Source of the DNA: Amphritea japonica ATCC BAA-1530
Lineage (GTDB): Bacteria > Pseudomonadota > Gammaproteobacteria > Pseudomonadales > Balneatricaceae
Reading direction: 5' to 3'
Assembly (NCBI RefSeq): GCF_016592435.1
Contig: NZ_AP014545.1
Span: 3,691,001 to 3,755,000 of the forward strand
DNA length: 64,000 nucleotides
Positions 36,494 through 45,947 of the stretch are shown here, piece by piece. The notes under the pieces were generated by a model. That model saw nothing but the letters and a program-made list of their open reading frames with translations, searched no databases and had not been told where the DNA came from. How positions within the stretch are numbered: position 1 is the first letter of the stretch; each line of letters begins with the position of its first letter. The position numbers and the translations under genes were made by a program.

Positions 36494-37252
36494 TTAGTGT
36501 TGAAGAATCTGACTCAGAAACAGCTGAGTCCGCTCATGCTGCGGATTGTTAAAGAATTCATGGGGTTCATTCTCTTCAACAATCTGCCCACCATCCATAA
36601 AGATAACCCGGTCAGCCACGGTCTTCGCAAAACCCATCTCGTGGGTTACGCAAAGCATTGTCATCCCTTCGTTTGCCAACTCAATCATGACATCCAGCAC
36701 CTCTTTGATCATCTCGGGGTCGAGAGCGGAGGTCGGTTCATCAAATAGCATCACATCGGGATTCATACAGAGTGAACGGGCTATCGCTACCCGCTGCTGC
36801 TGCCCCCCGGATAACTGCCCCGGATACTTCAGTGCCTGATCGGGAATTTTTACCCGTTCAAGCAGCTCCATCGCCCGCGCTTCGGCTTCCTTACGGGGCA
36901 TTTTTTTCACCCAAATAGGCGCCAGCACACAGTTTTCCAATACAGTCAGGTGCGGAAACAGGTTAAAGTGCTGAAACACCATACCCACTTCCTTACGGAT
37001 CGCTTCGATATTTTTAATATCTTCATTCAGCGGGATATCACTGACAATAATATCCCCTTTCTGGTGCTCTTCCAGATGATTAATACAGCGAATCATGGTT
37101 GATTTACCGGAGCCCGATGGACCACAGATAACAATCTTTTCGCCCTGCTTAACTTCCAGGTTAATGTTCTTCAGAACATGAAACTCGCCGTACCACTTAT
37201 TCAGGTCGCGCAGTTCCACCATCAATTTATCAGTCGCTTGTGAATGACTCAT
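36494..37252 (-). CDS. aapP: General L-amino-acid ABC transporter, ATPase AapP
   Basis: 252 residues, cytoplasmic ATPase of a polar amino-acid importer: Walker [11 protein letters not shown]-loop [13 protein letters not shown], signature [15 protein letters not shown] and Walker [16 protein letters not shown]. Strongly like GltL/GlnQ/AapP. Last gene of aapJQMP, 18 bases after aapM. It drives uptake of glutamate, aspartate and other amino acids through AapQM. Confidence 0.95.
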   Translation of the reverse strand: MSHSQATDKLMVELRDLNKWYGEFHVLKNINLEVKQGEKIVICGPSGSGKSTMIRCINHLEEHQKGDIIVSDIPLNEDIKNIEAIRKEVGMVFQHFNLFPHLTVLENCVLAPIWVKKMPRKEAEARAMELLERVKIPDQALKYPGQLSGGQQQRVAIARSLCMNPDVMLFDEPTSALDPEMIKEVLDVMIELANEGMTMLCVTHEMGFAKTVADRVIFMDGGQIVEENEPHEFFNNPQHERTQLFLSQILQH

Positions 37253-37270
37253 CTCTAAATCTCTCTGTTA

Positions 37271-38371
37271 TCAGGCTCGGTTGCCGTGGCCAGTGTGTAA
37301 TTTTCTCTCCAGTTGTTGCGAGTAGCGCGACATACTGAAACAAAACACCCAGAACATCAGGGCAACAAACAGGTAACTCTCTGTGGAATAGCCGATCCAT
37401 TTCGGATCCTGATTCGCTGCCTGGCCGATCGCCAGCAGATCAAACAGGCCGATAATTAACACCAGACTGGTATCCTTAAACAGGGCAATAAACGTATTAA
37501 CAATTCCCGGAATCATCAGTTTCAACGCCTGCGGCATGATTATCAGAATCATCTTCTGCCAGTAACCCAGCCCTAATGCATCAGCCGCCTCATATTGTCC
37601 CTTAGGGATCGCCTGAAGGCCTCCCCGGATAACCTCCGCCATATAGGCTGACTGGAATAGCGTGATACCGATCAGTGCCCGCAACAGCTTGTCAAAGCTC
37701 ATCCCTTCAGGAAAGAACAGCGGCAACATAACCGACGCCATGAAGAGCACCGTGATCAGCGGTACACCCCGCCAGATTTCAATAAAAATGACACAGACTG
37801 AACGTACAATAGGCATCTCAGACTGACGCCCCAGCGCCAGTACAATGCCCAGAGGCAGCGATGCCACTATCCCCACGACCGCCAATACCAGCGTCAGACT
37901 CAGTCCACCCCATAAATGGGTTTCAACCTGTATAAGCCCGAAAGAGTTGCCATACAGAAGGAAAAAAGCGGCCACCGGGTAGATGACTAACAGCCACACC
38001 GCAACCAGTCCCTTTTTAGGCGTCTGAGGCATAACCAGCCAGACAATCGAACCGATCAGCAGGAAAAAAGCCAGCTGCAGACGCCAAAGTTCCGCTTCAG
38101 GGTAAAACCCATAGAGGAACTGATCTAACCGGCTAATAATAAACACCCAGCATGCACCGCCACTGGTACAGTCATCACGACTATCACCTATCCAGTCAGA
38201 ATCGATAAAGATCCACTGAATCACCGGCACCATAAAGCTGATCAGAAAGAATCCAATTACAATAGTTGCAACTGAATTAACTGGTCCGTTAAACAGATTT
38301 TTACGCAGCCAGCCAACAACACCTATCAGGTTAGACGGTGGGGGCATCGCGGGTTGTAATTCATATTTCAT
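37271..38371 (-). CDS. aapM: General L-amino-acid ABC transporter, permease AapM
   Basis: 366 residues, inner-membrane permease. Several N-terminal helices with a long variable section (1-165) precede the binding-protein-dependent permease domain (about 170-360). That domain has the HisM-type EAA loop EAADALGLGYWQKMILIIMPQALK and the motif IEIWRGVPLITVLFMAS. The extended N-terminus is typical for AapM and not for GltJ/GltK. It lies 11 bases after aapQ in one operon. Confidence 0.94.
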   Translation of the reverse strand: MKYELQPAMPPPSNLIGVVGWLRKNLFNGPVNSVATIVIGFFLISFMVPVIQWIFIDSDWIGDSRDDCTSGGACWVFIISRLDQFLYGFYPEAELWRLQLAFFLLIGSIVWLVMPQTPKKGLVAVWLLVIYPVAAFFLLYGNSFGLIQVETHLWGGLSLTLVLAVVGIVASLPLGIVLALGRQSEMPIVRSVCVIFIEIWRGVPLITVLFMASVMLPLFFPEGMSFDKLLRALIGITLFQSAYMAEVIRGGLQAIPKGQYEAADALGLGYWQKMILIIMPQALKLMIPGIVNTFIALFKDTSLVLIIGLFDLLAIGQAANQDPKWIGYSTESYLFVALMFWVFCFSMSRYSQQLERKLHTGHGNRA

Positions 38372-38382
38372 AATATCCCCTC

Positions 38383-39609
38383 CTAGCGTTCCGTTAGCTG
38401 AATTCTGGCGTTATACCAGTTCATAAAGAAAGACGTAAGCAGGCTCAGTGTCAGATAGACCGCCATCGTCATCGCAATAACTTCTATCGCCTGACCGGTC
38501 TGGTTCAGCGTGGTTCCAGCGAAGACGTTAACCAGATCCGGATAACCAATCGCAGTCGCTAACGAAGAGTTCTTCGTCAGGTTAAGGTATTGACTGGTTA
38601 AAGGAGGGATCACAACCCGCATCGCCTGCGGAATAACAATCAACCGCAATGTTTTCCCTTTTGAAAGACCCAATGCCGACGCGGCCTCGGTCTGACCATG
38701 GGACACGGCGAGAATGCCCGCCCGCACAGTCTCGGCAATAAAGGCTGCAGTATAGATACTCAGTGCCAGCCAAAGAGCGATCAACTCCGGAATAACCGTG
38801 ATGCCGCCCCTAAAGTTAAAGCCTTTCAACTCTGGGTGTTCCAATCCCATCGGCATACCACTCAACAGGAAAAGAATCAGCGGCACGCCGACAATCAAAC
38901 CAATGCTGGTTAGAAATACCGGAAACTGCTGTCCGGTGCGCTCCTGGCGCTTAGCTGACCAACGGGAAATGAGCCAGCTTCCGACCAGGGCCGCAACAAA
39001 ACCAAATGCCACCAGACCAAATCCATCTTCGGCCACAGGTGCAGGGAAGATAAAGCCCCGGTTGTTAATAAAAGAACCAAAAAACTCAATACTCTGCCGT
39101 GGGTGTGGCAGCGTTCGCAGTACAGCGAAGTACCAGAAAAAAATCTGTAGTAGCAAAGGAATATTGCGGAAAATTTCAATATAAAAGGTTGCAAACTTTG
39201 AGATTAACCAGTTATCCGACAATCGCGCCACGCCCAGAATAAAGCCCAGAATGGTCGCGGCAAAAACCCCCATTGCTGCAATCAAAATCGTATTTAACAG
39301 ACCGACTAAAAAAGTCATCCCGTAACTGGATGCTTCCGTATAGTCGATAAGGCTCATAGCGATACCGAAGCCTGCTTCACTGGTCAGGAAGTCAAAACCG
39401 GTGGTTATACCCCGTTGTTCGAGGTTTGTCAGGGTATTATCAATGATGGTATAAAACACGAATCCCAGCGCTGACAAAAGCAGCACCTGGAACAGTAACG
39501 ACCGCTTCTTGGGGTCGTTCCAGAATTTTGGCTTGTCCATTGGTGGCGCTTTTGGTTGTGCTGAACCACCATCAGGCTTGTGACTTGAATTCGAAATGTC
39601 TGAGGACAT
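38383..39609 (-). CDS. aapQ: General L-amino-acid ABC transporter, permease AapQ
   Basis: 408 residues. A Pro-rich cytoplasmic tail (1-30) is followed by about eight membrane helices. The permease domain is interrupted by a long insertion near 190-260 as in AapQ. FYIEIFRNIPLLLQIFFWY and the EAA loop EAASALGLSKGKTLRLIVIPQAM are family hallmarks. Partner of AapM. Separated from aapJ by a GC-rich hairpin, as often seen when the binding protein is made in excess. Confidence 0.94.
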   Translation of the reverse strand: MSSDISNSSHKPDGGSAQPKAPPMDKPKFWNDPKKRSLLFQVLLLSALGFVFYTIIDNTLTNLEQRGITTGFDFLTSEAGFGIAMSLIDYTEASSYGMTFLVGLLNTILIAAMGVFAATILGFILGVARLSDNWLISKFATFYIEIFRNIPLLLQIFFWYFAVLRTLPHPRQSIEFFGSFINNRGFIFPAPVAEDGFGLVAFGFVAALVGSWLISRWSAKRQERTGQQFPVFLTSIGLIVGVPLILFLLSGMPMGLEHPELKGFNFRGGITVIPELIALWLALSIYTAAFIAETVRAGILAVSHGQTEAASALGLSKGKTLRLIVIPQAMRVVIPPLTSQYLNLTKNSSLATAIGYPDLVNVFAGTTLNQTGQAIEVIAMTMAVYLTLSLLTSFFMNWYNARIQLTER

Positions 39610-39675
39610 TGTTAACTCCAGAAATCAGTACACAGATCCTTCTGCCGCTGCATGAAAGAAAAGAGCTGCAGAAAC

Positions 39676-39706
39676 AAAAACGGCCGGCCTTTCGGGCCAG
39701 CCGTTC
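39676..39706 (-). terminator. Attenuating hairpin between aapJ and aapQ
   Basis: Minus strand ACGGCTGGCC-CGAAA-GGCCGGCCGT followed by TTTTT: a ten-bp stem with one G-T pair. It likely stops part of the transcripts so that aapJ is expressed above the permease genes. Confidence 0.7.
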
Positions 39707-39716
39707 ATTAGCGCTC

Positions 39717-40730
39717 TTAGCGCATTGGTGGAGCGTACTGCAAACCGCCCTGGTTCCATAATGCATTCAGACCACGGTCCAGCCCCAGTGGAGATCCCTT
39801 ACCTACGTTGCGCTCATAAGCTTCACCGTAGTTACCCACCTGCTTAACGATCTGGTATGCCCAGTCATCAGCCAGATCCATACCTTTACCTTTAGGCCCA
39901 TCCAGACCAATCAGGCGTTTAACGTTCGGATTAGTGCTTTCAGCTTTCATCTTATCGACGTTAGCAGAGGTTATCCCCAATTCCTCAGCATTCAGCATCG
40001 CATTGTGCGACCACTTCACGATGTTAAACCAGGTATCATCACCCTGACGTACAACAGGGCCTAGCGGCTCTTTCGATATAACTTCTGGCAGTGCGCCTAC
40101 CGCTGAAGGATCCTGCATTCGGGTACGCAGGCCTGCTGCCTGTGAAAGGTCAGTAGTAAAGGAGTCACAACGACCACTGTCAAACGCTTGAGCAGCCTGA
40201 TCATTAGTATCAAATACTACCGGAGTATAACTAATACCCTCAGCACGGAAATAGTCAGCCATGTTCAACTCAGTTGTCGTACCTGACTGTACACATACGG
40301 TCGCACCATCCAATTCTTTAACACTTTTCAGGCCCAGCTCATTTTTCACCAGGAAACCCTGACCGTCATAATAGTTCACACCCGCAAAGTTAATACCCAG
40401 TTGAGTATCACGGGTCTGAGTCCAGGTGGTCACTCGGGACAGAACATCAATCTCACCAGATACCAGTGCGGTGAAACGCTCTTTAGCGTTCAAAGGAACA
40501 AACTTAACTTTAGATGCATCGCCCAGCACGGCAGCAGCGACAGCCCGGCACAAATCAACGTCCAGCCCTTTCCAGTTACCTTTATCATCAGGTACCGAAA
40601 AACCCGGCACACCACTAGTTACACCACACTGAACTGCGCCACGCTCCTTCACAGTTTCTAAAGTACCAGCCATTGCAGTACCTGTCATAGCAACCATCAA
40701 GGTGGCAGCAGAAATCAGGGTTTTCTTCAT
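39717..40730 (-). CDS. aapJ: General L-amino-acid-binding periplasmic protein AapJ
   Basis: 337 residues with a signal peptide (MKKTLISAATLMVAMTGTAMA). Type 3 solute-binding protein: ETVKERGAVQCGVTSGVPGFS, the DVDLCRAVAAAVLGD motif and the AapJ-typical C-terminal NYGEAYERNVG. ATG at 40730 has GAGGAA upstream; a GTG five codons earlier is less likely. First gene of aapJQMP behind a sigma-54 promoter, suggesting nitrogen control. Confidence 0.95.
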   Translation of the reverse strand: MKKTLISAATLMVAMTGTAMAGTLETVKERGAVQCGVTSGVPGFSVPDDKGNWKGLDVDLCRAVAAAVLGDASKVKFVPLNAKERFTALVSGEIDVLSRVTTWTQTRDTQLGINFAGVNYYDGQGFLVKNELGLKSVKELDGATVCVQSGTTTELNMADYFRAEGISYTPVVFDTNDQAAQAFDSGRCDSFTTDLSQAAGLRTRMQDPSAVGALPEVISKEPLGPVVRQGDDTWFNIVKWSHNAMLNAEELGITSANVDKMKAESTNPNVKRLIGLDGPKGKGMDLADDWAYQIVKQVGNYGEAYERNVGKGSPLGLDRGLNALWNQGGLQYAPPMR

Positions 40731-40812
40731 TGGATGCTTCCTCACTTTGTAACGTATTAAAGAATATTCAAAACAGGGCTGTATTCATCAGCATTGCTAT
40801 AAGCTTTTGCTC

Positions 40813-40828
40813 TGCAAAGAGCGTTCCA
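40813..40828 (-). promoter_or_regulatory. Sigma-54 (-24/-12) promoter of aapJQMP
   Basis: Minus strand TGGAACGCTCTTTGCA: one mismatch to TGGCACG, perfect TTGCA, GG and GC ten bases apart. The predicted start is about 70 bases before aapJ. No clear NtrC dyad was found further upstream (40830-41000). The remainder of this 340-base gap has no gene. Confidence 0.72.
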
Positions 40829-41015
40829 CTTCTTTATTCTTTTAATGCATAGAGTTAACTTTCAGTCATTCAGTTTAGCAACTGTTTTGATTCTGTACAG
40901 AAAGTCGCTGAACATCAGATATGTAACGCTTTAATAATGTTGAAATATTTTTATAAATGAACTGTCAAAATCGCCCGAAATTAATGACGTTTTCGGTCAG
41001 GCACTTTTCGACGCA

Positions 41016-41043
41016 CCAAAAAAAACCACCCAAAAGGGTGGCT
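41016..41043 (-). terminator. Terminator of the FKBP gene
   Basis: Minus strand CCACCC-TTTT-GGGTGG followed by eight T, about 30 bases after the stop. Confidence 0.85.
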
Positions 41044-41070
41044 TCGATGTTTTTGATCAACAACAGCGCG

Positions 41071-41793
41071 TTACTGCGCTGGATTAATCTCTAGCAACTC
41101 AACTTCAAATACCAGGGTTTCGTTAGGCCCGATAGCCTCACCCATACCGCCAGGCCCATAAGCTAACTCAGCAGGAAGTACTAAACGCGCCTTACCACCC
41201 ACTTTCATCAGCTGCAGCCCTTCTGTCCAGCCAGGAATAACGCCATTTAACGGAAAGGAAACCGGCTCGCCACGACTATAAGAGCTATCAAAATCAGTAC
41301 CATTGATCAGCGATCCCCGATAATGTACTTTTACGGTATCTTCTGCCGCCGGACTGGCACCTTCACCGGCAGTCATCACTTCATACTGAAGCCCGGATTC
41401 AGTGGTCACAACACCCTCTTTTTTTCCATTCTCGGCCATAAACGCCTGACCTTTAGTCAGGTTCTCTTCAGCCATCTTGGTTAGAGCGGCTTGCTGTTCT
41501 TCAACCTTTTTCTTTTGAAAAGCCATCATTGTTGCTTCAACTTCTTCCGGCTTCAGCAGTGGTTCCGCACCCGAATATACCGTTTCAACAGCACGACGCA
41601 GTGCGTCTACATCCAGCTCTTCCACATCGGCCTTAAGGCGCTCGCCCAGCATGAGACCCAAGCTATAGCCCAGCTTTTGCTGATCAGTCTCGAGGGTGTA
41701 GGGCTTCTCAACCGGAGCTGCCGGTTCTTTTTCAGCTCCACAGCCAACCAATACAATACTTGCAACGGCCACGGCCACCAGCGTCTTTTTCAT
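41071..41793 (-). CDS. FKBP-type peptidyl-prolyl isomerase lipoprotein (Mip/FkpA-like)
   Basis: 240 residues. A lipoprotein signal (IVLVGC lipobox) is followed by a helical dimerisation domain (about 35-120) and a C-terminal FKBP domain (about 130-238): VKVHYRGSLINGTDFDSSYSR, PVSFPLNGVIPGWTEGL and ELAYGPGGMG contain the conserved Tyr, Asp and Trp of the active site. It speeds folding of proteins in the envelope. Start is the second ATG (41793), which has AAAGGA at proper spacing. Similar to FkpA, Mip and MIP-like proteins; the exact name is uncertain. Confidence 0.9.
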   Translation of the reverse strand: MKKTLVAVAVASIVLVGCGAEKEPAAPVEKPYTLETDQQKLGYSLGLMLGERLKADVEELDVDALRRAVETVYSGAEPLLKPEEVEATMMAFQKKKVEEQQAALTKMAEENLTKGQAFMAENGKKEGVVTTESGLQYEVMTAGEGASPAAEDTVKVHYRGSLINGTDFDSSYSRGEPVSFPLNGVIPGWTEGLQLMKVGGKARLVLPAELAYGPGGMGEAIGPNETLVFEVELLEINPAQ

Positions 41794-41858
41794 TGTCATT
41801 CCTTTAATCCAAGAGTCAGTTATCAGCGTTTAGTAATCCATTAAACTGAAAAGTTCCG

Positions 41859-42344
41859 TTAAATACTACCGTTCGACGAGGCTTTATCGCTTAAATGACC
41901 TAATAAAGTCTGTAGCTCTCCGCTCACCTCTGGCTCAACTTCCGCTATAGAACAAAGGTTTCGATAGCCTAAGCCTGCCAGTTGTACTGCGCTGGGGCAG
42001 TATCTCTTTAGCGCAAATAGTAACCCAATTTCAACTTTCTCTGCTGATAGTTCGGCTATTTTCAGTTGCTGATAACAGCGATCTTCATCCATTGACTGCT
42101 TTGACTTCCGTAGCTGATAACGCAACATCCGTAAGGGTTCCAGCAGCTCTAAACGCCACTTTTTAGCTTCTGTATCGTCCAGCCCTGCAGGTAAAGTCCT
42201 CCTCTGTTCAGCCAACCAAAGAGCAAACAGTAGACGGTTTACACTCAATTGATGGACATTTTGCAACGTCAGGCAAAGTTCGGCTGTTTCCCGGTCCGAA
42301 TAAACCTTTACGGCATAACTCCAAAGCTCATTATCTTCAATCAT
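41859..42344 (-). CDS. TIGR02444 family protein
   Basis: 161 residues, soluble and mostly helical. The opening LWSYAVKVYSD and the segment LQNVHQLSVNRLLFALWLAE are typical of TIGR02444/DUF2390 proteins, a gammaproteobacterial family of unknown function that is commonly encoded opposite yheS. Its ATG is only 20 bases from that of the ABC-F gene on the other strand, so the two promoters must overlap or lie within the opposing genes. Confidence 0.82.
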   Translation of the reverse strand: MIEDNELWSYAVKVYSDRETAELCLTLQNVHQLSVNRLLFALWLAEQRRTLPAGLDDTEAKKWRLELLEPLRMLRYQLRKSKQSMDEDRCYQQLKIAELSAEKVEIGLLFALKRYCPSAVQLAGLGYRNLCSIAEVEPEVSGELQTLLGHLSDKASSNGSI

Positions 42345-42364
42345 CTATGCTAAAATCCGCCGCC

Positions 42365-44275
42365 ATGATTCAGTTAAACCAGCTTAGCTTACAACGTGGA
42401 CACATGCGCCTGCTAGACAGAGCGCAATTAACGATCCACGCCAACCAGAAAGTCGGCATTGTCGGCGCCAATGGCGTTGGCAAATCTTCTTTGTTTAAAC
42501 TCATCTTAGGACAACTGCAGCCCGATGAAGGCGATTTGCAGCTACCTGGCAATCTGACCATTGCCCATATGGCTCAAGAGGTCGGTGACAGCAATCAACG
42601 CGCCATAGATTATGTCCTCGATGGTGATCAGCGACTACGCAGCATTCAGCAAGCCCTGGAAAACGCGGAACAGTCCGGAAATCATCACCGTATTGGCGAG
42701 CTACATGCCCAGCTGGATGCGGTGAATGGTTACAGCGCCGAAGCCCGTGCTCATCAGTTACTCAATGGACTGAGTTTCACTACGCCCGATGCAGAGCGAC
42801 CGGTCAATACTTTTTCGGGCGGTTGGCGTATTCGCCTTAATCTGGCCCAGGCGCTCATGAGCCACTCTGACATTCTGTTGTTGGATGAACCCACCAACCA
42901 CCTGGATCTGGATGCAACCATCTGGCTGGAACAGTGGTTGCGCAACTATCAGGGCACCCTGCTGCTGATTTCCCACGACAGGGATTTCCTGGATGCGGTG
43001 AGCACACATATCGTGCATATGTTTCAGCAGAAAACAGAGCTCTATAAAGGTGGCTACAGCGATTTTGAAAAGCGCAGAGCCGAGCGACTGGCTCAACAAC
43101 AGTCACAGTTTGAAAAGCAACAGGTCAGAATTGCTGAGATCGAGAATTTTGTTAGACGATTTAAAGCTAAAGCGACCAAGGCAAAGCAGGCCCAAAGCCG
43201 GGTTAAAGAACTTGAGCGGATGGAACTGATCGCACCAGCCCATATCGACAGTCCGTTCAGCTTCTCGTTTCAATCATCGGATAAGATATCCTTCCCCTTG
43301 TTGAGCCTGGATGATTGCGCATTGGGCTATGAACAGCCGATACTCAGCAACGTAAAACTGACACTTTCTCCTGGCGACCGGATCGGCCTTCTGGGGCCTA
43401 ACGGCGCGGGCAAATCGACCCTGATAAAGTCTTTGACCCAGGATCTACCGCTGGTTAACGGACTATATAAAGCGGGTGAGCATCTGAAGATAGGTTACTT
43501 TGCTCAGCATCAACTAGAAGCATTGGATCTTGAGGCATCTCCCGCTTTGCATATCCAACGCATCTCCCCTAAAGCCAGCGATCAAGAGATCAGAAATTAC
43601 CTGGGTAGCTTTGACTTCAATGGCGACCGGGCACTGGAGCCAGTCAAACTGTTCTCCGGCGGTGAAAAAGCTCGGGTTGCATTAGCGCTTATCGCCTGGC
43701 AGCGCCCGAATTTACTGCTACTGGATGAGCCAACTAACCACCTGGATCTCGAAGTCAGGCATGCACTGACACTGGCGTTACAAAGTTTTGAAGGCGCGCT
43801 TATTTTAGTGTCCCACGACCGTCACCTACTGCGTAATACCGTTGACCAGTTTATGTTGGTAGCCCATGGCAGCGTTGCACCTTTTGACGGTGATATGGAT
43901 GACTACCAGCAATGGCTGGCCAGTCAGCGGCGGGGACAAAATCAGGCCACCGAGGCTCCGCGAGAAAACCGCTCATTGAGTGCTGCAGACAAAAAAGAAC
44001 AAAAACGCCTTGAAGCTGAGCGCCGCAAAGCCCTTCGTCCACTGAAAAACTCAGTAGATAAACTGGAAGCGGCGCTGGATAAGACCACCACACAGTTACA
44101 ACAGCTGGAAAGCCAGTTGGCAGATAATAGTCTTTACGAAGATGCGAATAAGGAAAAACTCAAACTACTGCTGCAGCAGCAAGGCGAACTGCAGCAAAAG
44201 TCTGACGAAATAGAAACGGACTGGTTAGAGAAACTAGAAGAGTTAGAGCTACTGGAAAATGAAACAACGATCTGA
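42365..44275 (+). CDS. yheS: ABC-F family ATPase, YheS-like
   Basis: 636 residues with two ABC cassettes and no membrane helix: Walker A GANGVGKSS and GPNGAGKST, signatures FSGGWRIRLNLAQAL and FSGGEKARVALAL, Walker B LLLDEPTNHLDL in both. The inter-domain linker (about 235-290, RRFKAKATKAKQAQSR) contacts tRNA in ABC-F translation factors. A C-terminal coiled coil (about 535-630) is present. Start MIQLNQLSL (42365) aligns with E. coli YheS; an ATG six codons earlier is possible. Role: ribosome-associated translation factor, by family. Confidence 0.9.
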   Translation: MIQLNQLSLQRGHMRLLDRAQLTIHANQKVGIVGANGVGKSSLFKLILGQLQPDEGDLQLPGNLTIAHMAQEVGDSNQRAIDYVLDGDQRLRSIQQALENAEQSGNHHRIGELHAQLDAVNGYSAEARAHQLLNGLSFTTPDAERPVNTFSGGWRIRLNLAQALMSHSDILLLDEPTNHLDLDATIWLEQWLRNYQGTLLLISHDRDFLDAVSTHIVHMFQQKTELYKGGYSDFEKRRAERLAQQQSQFEKQQVRIAEIENFVRRFKAKATKAKQAQSRVKELERMELIAPAHIDSPFSFSFQSSDKISFPLLSLDDCALGYEQPILSNVKLTLSPGDRIGLLGPNGAGKSTLIKSLTQDLPLVNGLYKAGEHLKIGYFAQHQLEALDLEASPALHIQRISPKASDQEIRNYLGSFDFNGDRALEPVKLFSGGEKARVALALIAWQRPNLLLLDEPTNHLDLEVRHALTLALQSFEGALILVSHDRHLLRNTVDQFMLVAHGSVAPFDGDMDDYQQWLASQRRGQNQATEAPRENRSLSAADKKEQKRLEAERRKALRPLKNSVDKLEAALDKTTTQLQQLESQLADNSLYEDANKEKLKLLLQQQGELQQKSDEIETDWLEKLEELELLENETTI

Positions 44276-44287
44276 CCAATCGTTGTT
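44263..44287 (+). terminator. Terminator overlapping the yheS stop codon
   Basis: AACAACGAT and ATCGTTGTT, a perfect nine-bp stem whose loop contains the TGA stop, followed by TTATT. Moderate strength. Confidence 0.6.
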
Positions 44288-44323
44288 TTATTCTATCGAC
44301 GAGCGCCTCTGTGAGAAGCCTGA

Positions 44324-45637
44324 CTAGGCATGCATGATGGTATGCACCAGTGAATCTAACTCCACCCGGCTTTCCTGCACGTCTTCCAATACCGCATCAA
44401 CATCGGCCTGTGTCAGCTGAAGCTCAGCAAGAATCCTGTCAGGGACTAATTCAATCGGCCCGTCGGCCATCTCCCGGGCACGTAAGCCACGACTCGCTAC
44501 ATGTAGTACCTTAGCTTCATGACTGGCAAGCCCCTCGTAAGCTAAGTCGTTGTGATGGCGTACCGCTTCAACGACAACTTCAGGTAATCCCCAGTTATCC
44601 AACAACCAACCACCGACCTGCTCCCGGGTCACATTCAGCACCTGTTTTTCAACAAATTCCAGAGCCATATGCGGATTAGCTTCGATATAGCGTGATAACA
44701 GTGAAAAGTGTGGAGGAAACAGATGAGCCAGCACCAGATAGCCGAAATTTTGCAGTAAACCCGCCAGATAAACCAAACCGGGTTTCGGTCTGATCTCCGC
44801 CGGTATTTTCTTACAGAGCAGCTCCGCTGTAGCGGCAGTAAAAACTGATTGCTGCCAATATGGAACAGCATCCCGTGGCATATCTTCCGGTAATGACAAG
44901 GCTTTACCCATAGCCACACCCAGCGCCAAATTCACCACCAGATCAAAACCTAATACACGAATCACTGCATCTTCAACAGAGTGGACATCACCAGGTGCTG
45001 CATAGTAAGGAGAGGCCGCCCAACTCATTACCTGAGCAGCAAGACTCGCATCACCACGGACAAGCGGCACCAGATCATCGATACCTGCAGCGGGGTCAGA
45101 GCGCAGCTCAACCAGCTTTTTCATCGATGCTGGCAATGGGGGCAACCCTAGCGTGTCCTCTAACCGTTGTTGAATTCGCAACGTGGTAAATCGCTCGACA
45201 GCACGCGTAATTACCTGTTCATCATTACCATCAGGCTGTTGTTTATTAATCGCGTTAGTCGTCATCCCTAAAGCACAGAGAGAGACATGCTCCTGAAACC
45301 ATTGCTTTTGGGCTTCAAATGCCAACCCGGTATAAGGTTCTACAACACCCAGCTTGTCATAATCAGCAATTGACTGCTCGATATAAACCGGCAATTGGAA
45401 TAACTTCTTCTGTCCGGCATTAGTCTGCAACGCTGGCTGACCAAAAAACTTAACCGCATCTCGTCCCCGAACAGGTTGCAGGTGGCGGCCTGAATGTTTC
45501 CAAATACTCACCAGATTTAACAACATGTTGGCGGGCAGGATCACAAGCGCTTTGCCCTCATGGTCATTCAGTAGCACCACTCGGGTCTCTTTAGTGTCAC
45601 TGTCTGCGCTGTAAAAAGATTTGACTGCTATCGACAA
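44324..45637 (-). CDS. HDOD domain protein with N-terminal YbaK-like domain
   Basis: 437 residues. Residues 1-150 resemble the YbaK/aminoacyl-tRNA deacylase fold (ALVILPANMLLNLVSIWKHSGRHLQPV, then KFFGQPALQT). Residues 160-437 form an HDOD signalling domain: LPPLPASMKKLVELRSDP, LVPLVRGDASLAAQVMSWAASPYY, VLGFDLVVNLALG. HDOD proteins lack HD phosphohydrolase activity in most cases and act in motility, cyclic di-GMP or stress signalling. This fusion is known from Pseudomonas relatives; the biological role is not established. Confidence 0.82.
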   Translation of the reverse strand: MSIAVKSFYSADSDTKETRVVLLNDHEGKALVILPANMLLNLVSIWKHSGRHLQPVRGRDAVKFFGQPALQTNAGQKKLFQLPVYIEQSIADYDKLGVVEPYTGLAFEAQKQWFQEHVSLCALGMTTNAINKQQPDGNDEQVITRAVERFTTLRIQQRLEDTLGLPPLPASMKKLVELRSDPAAGIDDLVPLVRGDASLAAQVMSWAASPYYAAPGDVHSVEDAVIRVLGFDLVVNLALGVAMGKALSLPEDMPRDAVPYWQQSVFTAATAELLCKKIPAEIRPKPGLVYLAGLLQNFGYLVLAHLFPPHFSLLSRYIEANPHMALEFVEKQVLNVTREQVGGWLLDNWGLPEVVVEAVRHHNDLAYEGLASHEAKVLHVASRGLRAREMADGPIELVPDRILAELQLTQADVDAVLEDVQESRVELDSLVHTIMHA

Positions 45638-45813
45638 GAGGCATCTCCATTATCACTGTCCGTCGGAAAGTTATCGGCCCGAGCGGATTGATCTTTAACT
45701 AGTGCCAGTATAGTTAAAGCAATGCTCACCGACACCACAGATGCTACCCATTTCGAGCGCCTGACGCTGTCCTCTGTGAACCTTTGGGAAGCACATTTCT
45801 GAAAGGTAATCAC
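45628..45813 (-). CDS. Possible small membrane protein upstream of the HDOD gene
   Basis: 61 residues from a GTG start, with one hydrophobic helix (about residues 23-40, VASVVSVSIALTILALV) and no clear ribosome-binding site. Its stop overlaps the HDOD start by ten bases, as in coupled genes. The gap 45638-45947 holds nothing else. Could be real or a chance frame. Confidence 0.25.
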   Translation of the reverse strand: MITFQKCASQRFTEDSVRRSKWVASVVSVSIALTILALVKDQSARADNFPTDSDNGDASCR

Positions 45814-45947
45814 TTAGCAAGCGCCTGCTCTCAACCCTATGACTTTAAAGCTAAATTTTAAACAGCTAGCCCACATCGTTGCAATTTCTGCTTTAATAAG
45901 GGCAATAATCACACCCGTTCTCCGCAATATATCTCAGGAATTTAACT

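Noticed and set aside
36491..36839. Two plus-strand frames over aapP
   Set aside because: Antisense shadows of a clearly identified ATPase.
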